From positions 992,001-1,056,000 of the forward strand of contig NZ_CP075691.1 in assembly GCF_020026305.1 (NCBI RefSeq): 64,000 nt of DNA. Reading direction: 5' to 3'. The translations under genes and the position numbers were made by a program. Every line of letters starts with the position of its first letter. Position 1 is the stretch's first letter. Source of the DNA: Streptomyces sp. 135 (GTDB lineage Bacteria; Actinomycetota; Actinomycetes; Streptomycetales; Streptomycetaceae). A model generated the notes under the pieces. The model saw nothing but the letters and a program-made list of their open reading frames with translations. It did no database searches and had not been told where the DNA came from. Below, in pieces: positions 7,929 to 15,812 of the stretch.

Positions 7929-9448
7929 GCGCCATGAACGACAGGAACGGCAGGAACGGGGCGAGCGCCACGCATCTCGGGATGCCCGCCTTCCCGAAGG
8001 CCGCGCGCGAGGCGGTCGGGAACACGACCCTGCGCGCCAACCTCCGGCACGCCACCCACACCATCCGCGACAAGCGCGCCCGCGCGGTCGCCGAGCTCGA
8101 CGACTGGGCCGCGCTGCGCGAGGCGGGCAAGCAGATCAAGGACCACACGCTGCGTCATCTGGACCACTACCTCGTCCAGTTGGAGGAGTCGGTGACGGCG
8201 GCGGGCGGCACCGTCCACTGGGCCGCCGACGCCGACGAGGCCAACCGCATCGTGACCCGGCTCGTCCGGGAGACGGGCGAGTCCGAGGTCGTCAAGGTCA
8301 AGTCGATGGCCACGCAGGAGATCGGGCTGAACGAAGCCCTCGAAGAGGCGGGTATCCGCGCGTACGAGACCGACCTCGCCGAGCTCATCGTGCAGCTCGG
8401 CGAGGACCGCCCCTCGCACATCCTCGTCCCGGCCATCCACCGCAACCGCGGCGAGATCCGCGACATCTTCCGCGCGGAGATGGGCGGTTGGGGCCGTCCG
8501 GCACCGGACGGCCTCACCGACAGCCCCCGCGAACTCGCCGAGGCGGCCCGCCTCCATCTGCGCGAGAAGTTCCTGCGTGCGAAGGTCGGCGTCTCCGGCG
8601 CCAACTTCATGGTCGCCGAGACGGGCACCCTCGTCGTCGTCGAGTCCGAGGGCAACGGCCGGATGTGCCTGACGCTGCCGGAGACCCTGATCTCGGTCGT
8701 CGGCATCGAGAAGACCGTGCCGACCTGGCGTGACCTCGAGGTCTTCCTCCAGACGCTCCCCCGCTCCTCGACGGCCGAGCGCATGAACCCCTACACCTCG
8801 ACGTGGACCGGCACGACGGACTCGGACGGTCCCCGCGCCTTCCACCTGGTCCTGCTGGACAACGGCCGCACCGACACCCTCGCCGACGAGGTGGGCCGCC
8901 AGGCCCTGCGCTGCATCCGCTGTTCGGCGTGTCTCAACGTCTGCCCGGTGTACGAGCGGGCGGGCGGGCACGCGTACGGCTCGGTCTATCCGGGACCGAT
9001 CGGCGCCATCCTCAGCCCTCAGCTGCGGGGTACGGCGAGCGAGATCGACGCGTCGCTCCCGTACGCGTCCTCGCTCTGCGGTGCCTGCTACGAGGTGTGC
9101 CCCGTGGCCATCGACATCCCCGAGGTCCTCGTGCACCTGCGCGAGCGGGTCGTGCAGGGCGGCGAAGTGACGCGGCGCGGCGTGAAGGTGACGCTGAAGC
9201 CCGCGAAGGGGCACGCGGCGGAGCGGGCGGCGATGCGGGCGGCGGGCCTCGCGTTCGCCCGCCCCGGCGTGCTGCGCGCGGGCCAGCGCCTGGCGTCGCG
9301 CACCTGGCGGTTCCATCCGCGCACGCTCCCCGGACCGGGCCGCGCGTGGACGGCGGCCCGGGACCTGCCGGAGGTGCCCGCGGAGTCCTTCCGCGACTGG
9401 TGGCGGCGGACGGGCGGCGGCAAGGACAGCGGAAAGGACGGCAAGTGA
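7925..9448 (+). CDS. lutB: L-lactate utilisation protein LutB (LldF), iron-sulfur subunit
   Basis: 507 residues. The N-terminal two-thirds is a DUF162/LutB-type domain (KVKSMATQEIGLNEAL, GVSGANFMVAETGTLVVVESEGNGRM). The C-terminal third holds two [4Fe-4S] ferredoxin-like clusters: CIRCSACLNVCP near residue 330 and CGACYEVCP near residue 385. The start ATG at 7925 overlaps the lutA stop, and the final GTGA overlaps the lutC start. It is the electron-transfer core of the LutABC lactate oxidase. The tail ends in a Lys/Gly-rich stretch. No sign of truncation. Confidence 0.93.
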   Translation: MSAMNDRNGRNGASATHLGMPAFPKAAREAVGNTTLRANLRHATHTIRDKRARAVAELDDWAALREAGKQIKDHTLRHLDHYLVQLEESVTAAGGTVHWAADADEANRIVTRLVRETGESEVVKVKSMATQEIGLNEALEEAGIRAYETDLAELIVQLGEDRPSHILVPAIHRNRGEIRDIFRAEMGGWGRPAPDGLTDSPRELAEAARLHLREKFLRAKVGVSGANFMVAETGTLVVVESEGNGRMCLTLPETLISVVGIEKTVPTWRDLEVFLQTLPRSSTAERMNPYTSTWTGTTDSDGPRAFHLVLLDNGRTDTLADEVGRQALRCIRCSACLNVCPVYERAGGHAYGSVYPGPIGAILSPQLRGTASEIDASLPYASSLCGACYEVCPVAIDIPEVLVHLRERVVQGGEVTRRGVKVTLKPAKGHAAERAAMRAAGLAFARPGVLRAGQRLASRTWRFHPRTLPGPGRAWTAARDLPEVPAESFRDWWRRTGGGKDSGKDGK

Positions 9449-10092
9449 GCAGCAGGGACGTGATCCTGAACCGGGTGCGGCGGGCGCTCGGCGGACCTGG
9501 CGGGGCCCCGGCGGCGTACGACATGGACACCGACCGCGGCTACCGCCGTCAGCACGGCGAGCGGACCGTCGAGCAGACGGTGGACCTGCTGGCGGAGAAC
9601 CTGACGGACTACCGGGCGATCGTGCACCGTACGGACGCCGGGGAGCTGCCGCACCTGCTCATGCGGCTGCTCGCCGAGCGGTGGCCCGACACGGTGCTGG
9701 TGCCGCCGGGGCTGCCGGCCGGATGGATGTCGGCCGTCGACGCGCCTCTCGTCCACGACCGCGCGGAGAGCACCGCCGCCGAGCTCGACCGGTGCGGGGC
9801 CGTCGTCACCGGCTGCGCCGTCGCCGTCGCCGAGACCGGCACGATCGTGCTCGACGGCTCGCCCGACCAGGGGCGTCGCCGCATCACCCTGATCCCGGAC
9901 CATCACATCTGCGTGGTCCGGGTCCCGGACCAGGTCGTCTCCTCCGTTCCGCAGGCCCTCGAACGTCTCGATCCGGCGCGTCCGCTGACCTGGATCTCGG
10001 GGCCCTCCGCGACCAGCGACATCGAGCTGGACCGGGTCGAGGGGGTCCATGGGCCGCGCGTCCTTCAGGTGGTGCTGGTGAGCGGTGAGTGA
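9445..10092 (+). CDS. lutC: L-lactate utilisation protein LutC (LldG)
   Basis: 215 residues with a GTG start overlapping the lutB stop. The DUF162/LUD domain is recognisable by VAVAETGTIVLDGS and RRITLIPDHHICVVRVPDQVV, which align with the corresponding stretch in LutB. LutC is the third subunit needed for L-lactate oxidation. It is the last gene of the lut operon; the next gene, an osmoprotectant ATPase, starts 22 bp downstream on the same strand, so some read-through is possible. Confidence 0.92.
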   Translation: MSSRDVILNRVRRALGGPGGAPAAYDMDTDRGYRRQHGERTVEQTVDLLAENLTDYRAIVHRTDAGELPHLLMRLLAERWPDTVLVPPGLPAGWMSAVDAPLVHDRAESTAAELDRCGAVVTGCAVAVAETGTIVLDGSPDQGRRRITLIPDHHICVVRVPDQVVSSVPQALERLDPARPLTWISGPSATSDIELDRVEGVHGPRVLQVVLVSGE

Positions 10093-10114
10093 CGGGCGCG
10101 GCTAGCGTGAGGGC

Positions 10115-11278
10115 ATGATCCGGTTCGAGCAGGTGACCAAGCGCTACCCGGACGGCACGACGGCCGTGGACGACCTCTCCTTCGAGGTCGCCGAGGGCGA
10201 ACTGGTCACGCTCGTCGGCCCGTCCGGCTGCGGCAAGACCACGACGATGATGATGGTGAACCGGCTCATCGAACCGACGTCCGGCCGCATCTTCGTCGAC
10301 GGCGAGGACATCGCCGGCGTGGACCCGGTGCGCCTGCGCCGCCGCATCGGTTACGTGATCCAGCAGGTCGGCCTCTTCCCGCACCGCACGGTCCTCGACA
10401 ACACGGCGACCGTCCCCTCGCTCATCGGCTGGAAGAAGGCGAAGGCCCGGGCCCGGGCGGCGGAGCTGCTCGATCTGGTGGGCCTGGACCCGAAGACGTA
10501 CGGCTCCCGCTACCCCGAGCAGTTGTCGGGCGGTCAGCGCCAGCGGGTCGGCGTGGCGCGGGCGCTGGCGGCCGATCCGCCCGTCCTCCTGATGGACGAG
10601 CCGTTCGGCGCGGTCGACCCGGTGGTGCGCGAGCAGTTGCAGGACGAGTTCCTGCGGATGCAGCGGGCCGTGCGCAAGACGGTCCTGCTCGTCACGCACG
10701 ACATCGAGGAGGCGGTCCGTCTCGGTGACCGCATCGCGGTGTACGGCCGGGGCCGCATCGAACAGTTCGACACTCCGGGCGCGGTGCTGGGGGCGCCCGA
10801 GACGCCGTACGTCGCCGAGTTCGTGGGAGCTGACCGAGGTCTGAAGCGGCTGTCGGTCACCGAGATCCAGCCGGACGACCTGGAGGAGCCGCCGGTCGCG
10901 CGGCTCGACGAGCCGGCCGCGCAGGCGGCGGCCCGGCTGCGCGAGGAGGGGGCGCGGTGGGCCGTGGTCCTGGACGCGGAAGGTGATCTGCACGGCTGGG
11001 TGGGCGTCGACGAGGTGGCACTGGCCGGTGCCGGGGGCACGGTCGGCGACCTGGCGCACCGCATGAATTCGTGGGTGCCGGTCGGGGCGCCGCTCAAGCA
11101 GGCGTTCGGTGTGATGTTGCAGCATGACGCGGGCTGGGTCGCGGTGCTCGACGGAGCGCGTTTCCTCGGTGTCCTGACCCCGGCGAAGCTGCATGAGGCG
11201 CTGCGCCGTTCGGTGGACGCGGATGCGCAGGGGGTCTCCCGCGACGAGGTGGAGTTCGACTCGGTCGCCGACGCGTGA
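10115..11278 (+). CDS. quaternary-amine/osmoprotectant ABC transporter ATP-binding protein (OpuCA/ProV-like)
   Basis: 387 residues. Walker A is GPSGCGKTT at about residue 37, the signature is LSGGQRQRVGVARAL, Walker B is VLLMDEPFGAVDP and the switch is LLVTHDIEEAV. The region after residue 240 is a pair of CBS-like modules, as in OpuCA and ProV, where they can sense ionic strength. The phrase IGYVIQQVGLFPHRTV is characteristic of glycine betaine/carnitine/choline ATPases. Its partner permease and binding-protein genes are on the opposite strand just beyond, so the transporter is encoded by two convergent units rather than one operon. Confidence 0.9.
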   Translation: MIRFEQVTKRYPDGTTAVDDLSFEVAEGELVTLVGPSGCGKTTTMMMVNRLIEPTSGRIFVDGEDIAGVDPVRLRRRIGYVIQQVGLFPHRTVLDNTATVPSLIGWKKAKARARAAELLDLVGLDPKTYGSRYPEQLSGGQRQRVGVARALAADPPVLLMDEPFGAVDPVVREQLQDEFLRMQRAVRKTVLLVTHDIEEAVRLGDRIAVYGRGRIEQFDTPGAVLGAPETPYVAEFVGADRGLKRLSVTEIQPDDLEEPPVARLDEPAAQAAARLREEGARWAVVLDAEGDLHGWVGVDEVALAGAGGTVGDLAHRMNSWVPVGAPLKQAFGVMLQHDAGWVAVLDGARFLGVLTPAKLHEALRRSVDADAQGVSRDEVEFDSVADA

Positions 11279-11279
11279 A

Positions 11280-11298
11280 GCGCCCCCGCAAGGGGCGC
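11280..11298. terminator. hairpin between convergent transporter units
   Basis: GCGCCCC-cgcaa-GGGGCGC starts two bases after the ATPase stop and is followed by GGGGAACTGCGCG. This hairpin plus tail resembles a dispersed intergenic terminator-like element common after Streptomyces genes. It separates the + strand ATPase from the - strand binding-protein gene. Confidence 0.65.
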
Positions 11299-11341
11299 GG
11301 GGAACTGCGCGCCGAGCCACGACGCGCCCGCGGCGAAGACG

Positions 11342-12289
11342 TCACAGCAGCCCCTTGTCCTCCAAATAGGCGCGGGCCACGTCCTGCGGCAGCCGCCGCC
11401 AGCTGTCCACCTGTTCGTTCATGGACGCGAGATCCTCTGTACCGAGAACGGTATTGAGCCGCCCGAGCGCGGCCGCGACGCCCTCGCTGCCCGCCTGGGA
11501 GCGGTTGACGACGGGCACGATGTAGTCGGCGTTCTGAAGGTGCTTGTCGTCCTTGAGCAGGACGAGACCGAAGTCGTCGAGGGTGGCGTCGGTGGACGTG
11601 GTGAGCACCATCTGGTCCTGGCCGCTCTGGACGGCCTTCTTGGCCTGGGTCGTGCCGACGCCCTTCGGGTCGACGCCGGTGATGTCGATGCCGTAGACCT
11701 TCTTGAGGCCGGGGGCGCAGTAGGGGCGCCGGACGCATTCGTCGCCCGCGGCGAGGCGCACCTTCTGCCGTGACGTGCCGAGGTCGCTCAGCGTCTTCAG
11801 GCGGTACCGGGCGGCGTACGACGCGGTGACGGCGAACGCGTTCTGGTCGACGGCCTTGCCGGGGTCGAGGACGGTGAGGCCGCGCGGAGTCGCGAGGCGG
11901 TGCAGGGCCCGCATGGTGGTGCCGAGGTCGGGCGAGCCGACGGGGCGTGCGTCGGCGCCGTGCTTCTTGGCGTTCAGCCAGTCCGCGAAGGTGGCGGCGT
12001 ACTCGGGGACGACGTCGATCTGGCCGGACTCCAGGGCGGGTTCGTACAGCTCGCGGTTGGCCACGGTGAGGATCCGCGTGCCGTAGCCGGCCTTCTCCAG
12101 GAGCAGCGCGTACATCTGGGCGAGCAGGTCGGACTCGGTGAAGCCCGCGGAGCCCACGACGAGGTTCTTGCTGTCGCCCGGGGGTGCGGTGACCTGGCCC
12201 TGGTCCTCCAGCGCGGGTCCTGAGGCGCAACCTGTGGCCGGGGCTGTCAGGGTGAGGAGGGCCGCGGCCAGGGCGGCGCGGCGCCTCAT
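11342..12289 (-). CDS. osmoprotectant ABC transporter substrate-binding lipoprotein (OpuCC-like)
   Basis: 315 residues. The N-terminus MRRRAALAAALLTL...TGC is a lipoprotein signal with the lipid-modified Cys in ATGCAS. The mature part begins LVVGSAGFTESDLLAQMYALLLEKAGY, the standard opening of OpuAC/OpuCC quaternary-amine binding proteins, and continues with VVPEYAATFADWL. It is anchored on the outer face of the membrane and would deliver glycine betaine, choline or a similar solute. The start overlaps the stop of the upstream permease by ATGA, giving a tightly coupled permease-permease-binding protein operon. Confidence 0.9.
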   Translation of the reverse strand: MRRRAALAAALLTLTAPATGCASGPALEDQGQVTAPPGDSKNLVVGSAGFTESDLLAQMYALLLEKAGYGTRILTVANRELYEPALESGQIDVVPEYAATFADWLNAKKHGADARPVGSPDLGTTMRALHRLATPRGLTVLDPGKAVDQNAFAVTASYAARYRLKTLSDLGTSRQKVRLAAGDECVRRPYCAPGLKKVYGIDITGVDPKGVGTTQAKKAVQSGQDQMVLTTSTDATLDDFGLVLLKDDKHLQNADYIVPVVNRSQAGSEGVAAALGRLNTVLGTEDLASMNEQVDSWRRLPQDVARAYLEDKGLL

Positions 12290-12966
12290 CCGGTGTCTCC
12301 CCGGCCCCGCGTCCAGCCGGGTGCGATCCGCTCGGCCGCCTCGAAGACGCCTTCGACGAGGAGCGCGAAGACCGCCACGAGCACGGCGCCCGCCAGCACC
12401 TGCGGGGTGCTCGCCAGGTTGAACCCCGCCGTGATGATCCGGCCGAGCCCGCCGCCGCCGGCGAGCGCGGCGATGGTGGCGGTGGCGACGAGCTGCACGG
12501 CGGCGATGCGGACGCCGCTGAGCACCAGGGGCAGGGCGAGCGGCAGTTCGACCCGCCAGAGCATCTGGCGTCCGGTCATCCCCATGCCGCGCGCCGCCTG
12601 GACCACGCTGCGGTCGACGCCACGCATGCCGACGTAGGCGTTGGTGAGCAGCGGTGGCACGGCGAACAGCACGAGGGCGACGACGGTCGGTCCGTCGCCC
12701 CACCGGCCGAGCGGGGTCAGGAGCAGCAGGACGAGCACGGCGAAGGTCGGCACCGCGCGTCCGGCGTTGGAGATGTTCACGGCGAGCGCGCCGCCCTTGC
12801 CGAGGTGGCCGAGGACGAGCGCGACGGGCAGCGCGATCAGGCAGCTGATCAGCAGACATACGACGGTGAGGACGAGGTGCTGGGTGAGCCGGTGCCAGAT
12901 GCCGTCGTCGCCGGCCCAGTGCGCGGAGTCGGTGAGCCAGGCCCAGGCGTCGGTGAGCGTCCTCAT
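12286..12966 (-). CDS. osmoprotectant ABC transporter permease (OpuCD-like)
   Basis: 226 residues with five or six membrane helices (LTVVCLLISCLIALPVALVLG, FAVLVLLLLTPLG, VVALVLFAVPPLLTNAYVG, LAGAVLVAVFALLVEGVF). The EAA-like cytoplasmic loop reads AARGMGMTGRQMLWRVELPLALPL, which contacts the ATPase. Start at ATG 12966 overlaps the stop of the other permease; stop overlaps the binding-protein start. Part of the same three-gene operon. Confidence 0.88.
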   Translation of the reverse strand: MRTLTDAWAWLTDSAHWAGDDGIWHRLTQHLVLTVVCLLISCLIALPVALVLGHLGKGGALAVNISNAGRAVPTFAVLVLLLLTPLGRWGDGPTVVALVLFAVPPLLTNAYVGMRGVDRSVVQAARGMGMTGRQMLWRVELPLALPLVLSGVRIAAVQLVATATIAALAGGGGLGRIITAGFNLASTPQVLAGAVLVAVFALLVEGVFEAAERIAPGWTRGRGDTG

Positions 12967-13655
12967 GAGCGGGCCGCCGCCCGTGACGCGCTCTCCCAGG
13001 GCGTGAGGAGGCGCTGTACGCCGAGCAGCAGCAGGTCGGCGGCGACGGCGATGACGACGCAGAGCACGGAGGCGGTGAGCACCTGGGCCTTGAAGTAGGT
13101 GTTCATGCCGGTGTAGATGAGGTTGCCGAGCCCGCCGAAGCCGACGATCGCGCCGACGGTGACCAGGGAGACGGCGGACACCGTGGCGATGCGCAGCCCG
13201 GCCATGGCGGCGGGCAGCGCGAGGGGCAGTTCGACGGTGAGCAGGAGGCGGACGGGGCCGTACCCCATGCCGCGGGCGGCCTGCCGCGTCTCCTCGGGGA
13301 CGGCGCGCAGCCCGGCGAGGATGTTGCGTACGAGCAGGGTGAGCGAGTAGAGGACGAGGCCCGCGACGACGAGGGACGCGGAGAGTCCGTACACCGGCAG
13401 GAGCAGCGAGAACATCGCGAGCGAGGGGATGGTGTACAGGATCGTGGTGAGCGCGAGGACGGGCCCGGCGGCCCAGCGCCAGCGGCGGGCGAGCACGGCG
13501 AGGGGCACGGCGACGACGAGAGCGATGAGAACGGAGACGGCGGTCAGTTCGAGATGCTGCACGACCGCGTCGAGGACGATCTGGCGGCGGGTGCTCAGAT
13601 ACTCGCCGCAGACCCACTCATTGCGCGCGAGGCAGTCGTCGGGGGGCGCGGTCAC
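12963..13655 (-). CDS. osmoprotectant ABC transporter permease (OpuCB-like)
   Basis: 230 residues from a GTG at 13655 (VTAPPDDCLARNEWVCGEYL). Membrane helices and the EAA loop AARGMGYGPVRLLLTVELPLALPA are clear. The N-terminal segment ENVCGEYL-like with paired cysteines is typical of actinobacterial OpuCB proteins. A longer frame runs upstream to 13871, but that part is repeat DNA derived from the neighbouring genes and should not be counted as protein. The first roughly 30 bases of this gene are present in at least two further copies in the array at 13.7-14.3 kb. The ribosome-binding site is weak (GGACAG). Confidence 0.85.
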   Translation of the reverse strand: MTAPPDDCLARNEWVCGEYLSTRRQIVLDAVVQHLELTAVSVLIALVVAVPLAVLARRWRWAAGPVLALTTILYTIPSLAMFSLLLPVYGLSASLVVAGLVLYSLTLLVRNILAGLRAVPEETRQAARGMGYGPVRLLLTVELPLALPAAMAGLRIATVSAVSLVTVGAIVGFGGLGNLIYTGMNTYFKAQVLTASVLCVVIAVAADLLLLGVQRLLTPWESASRAAARS

Positions 13656-13722
13656 CTGTCCATTCAAGGCGGGGCGGGGGATGGCGGCGCGTTGTGGTGA
13701 CCCGGACGGGGCACGGCGGGTC

Positions 13723-14430
13723 TCGGACGTCGGGGGTCGATGAGCCGTGGATCCCCGCCGGACGCGGCGCGGCTGCGGTGGTCGGCGCCGGGGGATGTCC
13801 TGTGCGCTCGGGACGGGGAGTCGTGGTGACCCGGGCGGGGGATCTCCAGGGCTCAGACGTCGGGGATCCATGAGCCGTGGATCTCCGCCGGGACGCGGCG
13901 CGGCGGAGCAGCTGCGGCGGTCGGCCGTCGGGGGATGTCCCGCGCGCTCGGGACGGGGAGCTCGGAGGCGGCCCGCGCGAGGCAGTCGTCGGGAGGCGAT
14001 GTCACCCGCCCATTCAAGGCCGGGGCGGCGGCGCGTGACGGCGCGTCGTGGGGGCCCGGACGGGGCACGGCCCCGGCTCAGACGTCAGGGATCCACGAGC
14101 CGTGGATCCCCATCAGAACACGGCGCGGCAGTTCGGCCACGGCGATCGGCGGCCTGGGGATCTCCCGTGCACTCGGGACAGGGAGCTCGGAGGCGGCCCG
14201 CGCGAGGCAGTCGTCGGGAGGCGCGGTCGCTCGCCCATTCGAGGCGGGGCGGCGGGTGGTGACGCGTTGGGGTGGCCCGGACGGGGCACGGCTCCGGCTC
14301 AGGCGTCAGGGATCCACGAGCCGTGGATCCCCGTCGGAACGCGGCGCGGCAGCTCGACCGCTGCGATGGGCGGCCGGGTGATGTCCCGCGCGCTCAGGAC
14401 GAGGAGTTCGGACGCGTCCCGCGCGAGGTC
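13723..14430. repeat. degenerate 221-225 bp tandem array built from two gene ends
   Basis: Four related blocks begin at 13723, 13853, 14078 and 14299; the last is the genuine 3' end of the carotenoid oxygenase gene. Spacing is 130, 225 and 221 bp. Each full unit contains, on the minus strand, the start of the OpuCB-like permease gene (about 30 bp) fused to the last 130 bp of the oxygenase gene, then an 80-90 bp spacer containing CCGGACGGGGCACGGC. The fusion point in the units is CTCGCGCG, an 8-bp match shared by both genes, so microhomology-mediated tandem duplication is likely. The 13723 block lacks the permease part. Each block keeps a hairpin (GGGATCCACG-3 nt-CGTGGATCCC in the best copies). 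Units have diverged by many substitutions, so the array is not recent. Confidence 0.85.
13853..14005 (-). pseudogene. chimeric 50-codon open frame inside the array
   Basis: A GTG at 14005 opens a frame whose first residues (TSPPDDCLAR) copy the permease N-terminus and whose remainder (ASELPVPSARDI ... IHGSWIPDV) copies the oxygenase C-terminus, fused in frame at LAR. In the unit nearest the oxygenase gene the matching start codon is changed to GCG. I read it as a duplication by-product, with no evidence of translation. Confidence 0.6.
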
Positions 14431-15690
14431 GCTGACCAGGGTCATGAGGTAGCCGTCGTCCTCGGCCGTTCCCCCGGCCGCCGGTACGAAGTACGGCTCG
14501 CCGTACATCCGCCCGGGCCCCGCGTCCGCGATCTGCCGCTGACCGGTCAACGCGTCGTACTTGACCAGCGCGTACCGTTCCAGACCCGCGCCGGGGAAGG
14601 CGACGGTGTACGTGTAGCGGTGCGCCGAGCCGGTCAACGCCTCGTTGATCGTGGCGAACTCGGTGACGAGGGAGTCGAGCCGCTCCTCACGGGCCGTGCC
14701 GGTGGCCGGGTCCAGGATCCAGCGGTGCCGCATCGAGCCGACATCGGGCACCGGCGGGTGGCCGGGCGCGCCGGTCCACCACTTCCAGCTGCTCTCCCAG
14801 GACGACCGGTCGTAGCGGGGGCCCTCCACGACGATCCGCCCCGCCACGTCCTCATAGGCGTTGGTCACATGGATCATCGCGCCGGCCTCCACCTCGTACC
14901 AGACGGGCTCGGCGGGTCCGCTGCGCGGCATCACGCCGATCCGGGGCCGGTACGTGTCGCTCCATCGGTACGGGATCCCGGAGTGCTCCTCGGCGTCGAA
15001 GACGACCGGCAGGTCGAGCCAGACGGTGTGGTGCGCGGTGAGGCCGAAGTCGTGCATCAGAGTGGGCCCTGCGCCCGGCACCACCTGACTTCTGATCAAC
15101 TCCCCCTGGGCGTCGGCCACGTAGTACGTCAGGTACGGCGCCATGGGCGAGTAGCCGAAGAAATGCAGTTCGCCGGTCTCCGGGTCCTCCCTGGGGTGCG
15201 CCGTCATGGCGGTCGTGAGCCTGCCCCGGAAGTCGTACGCGCCGATCGTGTCGAGCTCGGGGCTCATCTCGAAGGGCAGGTTCGCCTCTTGCAGGGCGAG
15301 GATGCGGCCCGCGTGCCCGATGACGTGGGTGCCCGCGACGCTGGCGGTGAGGTCGACGGTGCCGTCGCCGCGGACCAGCGGAGCGCCGTCCAGGGCGGGA
15401 GTGCGGACCCAGCGGTTGCGGTACCACTGGGCGCGGCCCCCACCGAGACGCACACCGTGCAGCATGCCCGCGCCGCGGAACCAGTGGGAGGGTTCCTGGC
15501 CGGGCTTGGGGTTGTGCCCGTTACGGAAGTAACGGCCGGACAGCTCGGGCGGGACGGCGCCTCGGACGGTCAGGTCCCGTGCGGTGATCTCATCGGGGAC
15601 CGGGGTGAAATGGCCGGTGAGGTAAGGGAGTTGCGGGCGATCGACACCGACGGCGTTGTCGGGATGGCTCGTGGTCGCGGTCGTGGTCAT
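14299..15690 (-). CDS. carotenoid/stilbene-cleaving oxygenase (RPE65/CCD family)
   Basis: 463 residues from ATG 15690, preceded by AAGGAG. The four iron-binding histidines of the seven-bladed propeller are visible: TAHPRED (about residue 165), LMHDFG (about 212), MIHVTNAYED (about 271) and GIHGSWIPD at the C-terminus (about 456). The acidic second-shell residues also look present. Family members cleave a C=C bond of carotenoids, apocarotenoids or phenylpropanoid stilbenes with O2. No carotenoid biosynthesis genes are nearby, so the substrate is unknown. The gene's last 130 bp seeded the downstream tandem array. Confidence 0.9.
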   Translation of the reverse strand: MTTTATTSHPDNAVGVDRPQLPYLTGHFTPVPDEITARDLTVRGAVPPELSGRYFRNGHNPKPGQEPSHWFRGAGMLHGVRLGGGRAQWYRNRWVRTPALDGAPLVRGDGTVDLTASVAGTHVIGHAGRILALQEANLPFEMSPELDTIGAYDFRGRLTTAMTAHPREDPETGELHFFGYSPMAPYLTYYVADAQGELIRSQVVPGAGPTLMHDFGLTAHHTVWLDLPVVFDAEEHSGIPYRWSDTYRPRIGVMPRSGPAEPVWYEVEAGAMIHVTNAYEDVAGRIVVEGPRYDRSSWESSWKWWTGAPGHPPVPDVGSMRHRWILDPATGTAREERLDSLVTEFATINEALTGSAHRYTYTVAFPGAGLERYALVKYDALTGQRQIADAGPGRMYGEPYFVPAAGGTAEDDGYLMTLVSDLARDASELLVLSARDITRPPIAAVELPRRVPTGIHGSWIPDA

Positions 15691-15812
15691 GGTCCGGGTT
15701 CTCCTTGTGGTGTGGCCGGTGTGGCGCGGTGTGGCGTGGGCGGTCCGGGGGCCGCTCGGGATGCGCGCGGCCCGACTCCACACGTGGGATCGGCTCGAAA
15801 CGGCCGGTGCCG

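Noticed and set aside
13747..14262. Plus-strand Gly/Arg/Ser-rich open frames with internal repeats in the tandem array
   Set aside because: They simply reflect the 221-225 bp repeat; no start signal and no protein-like composition.
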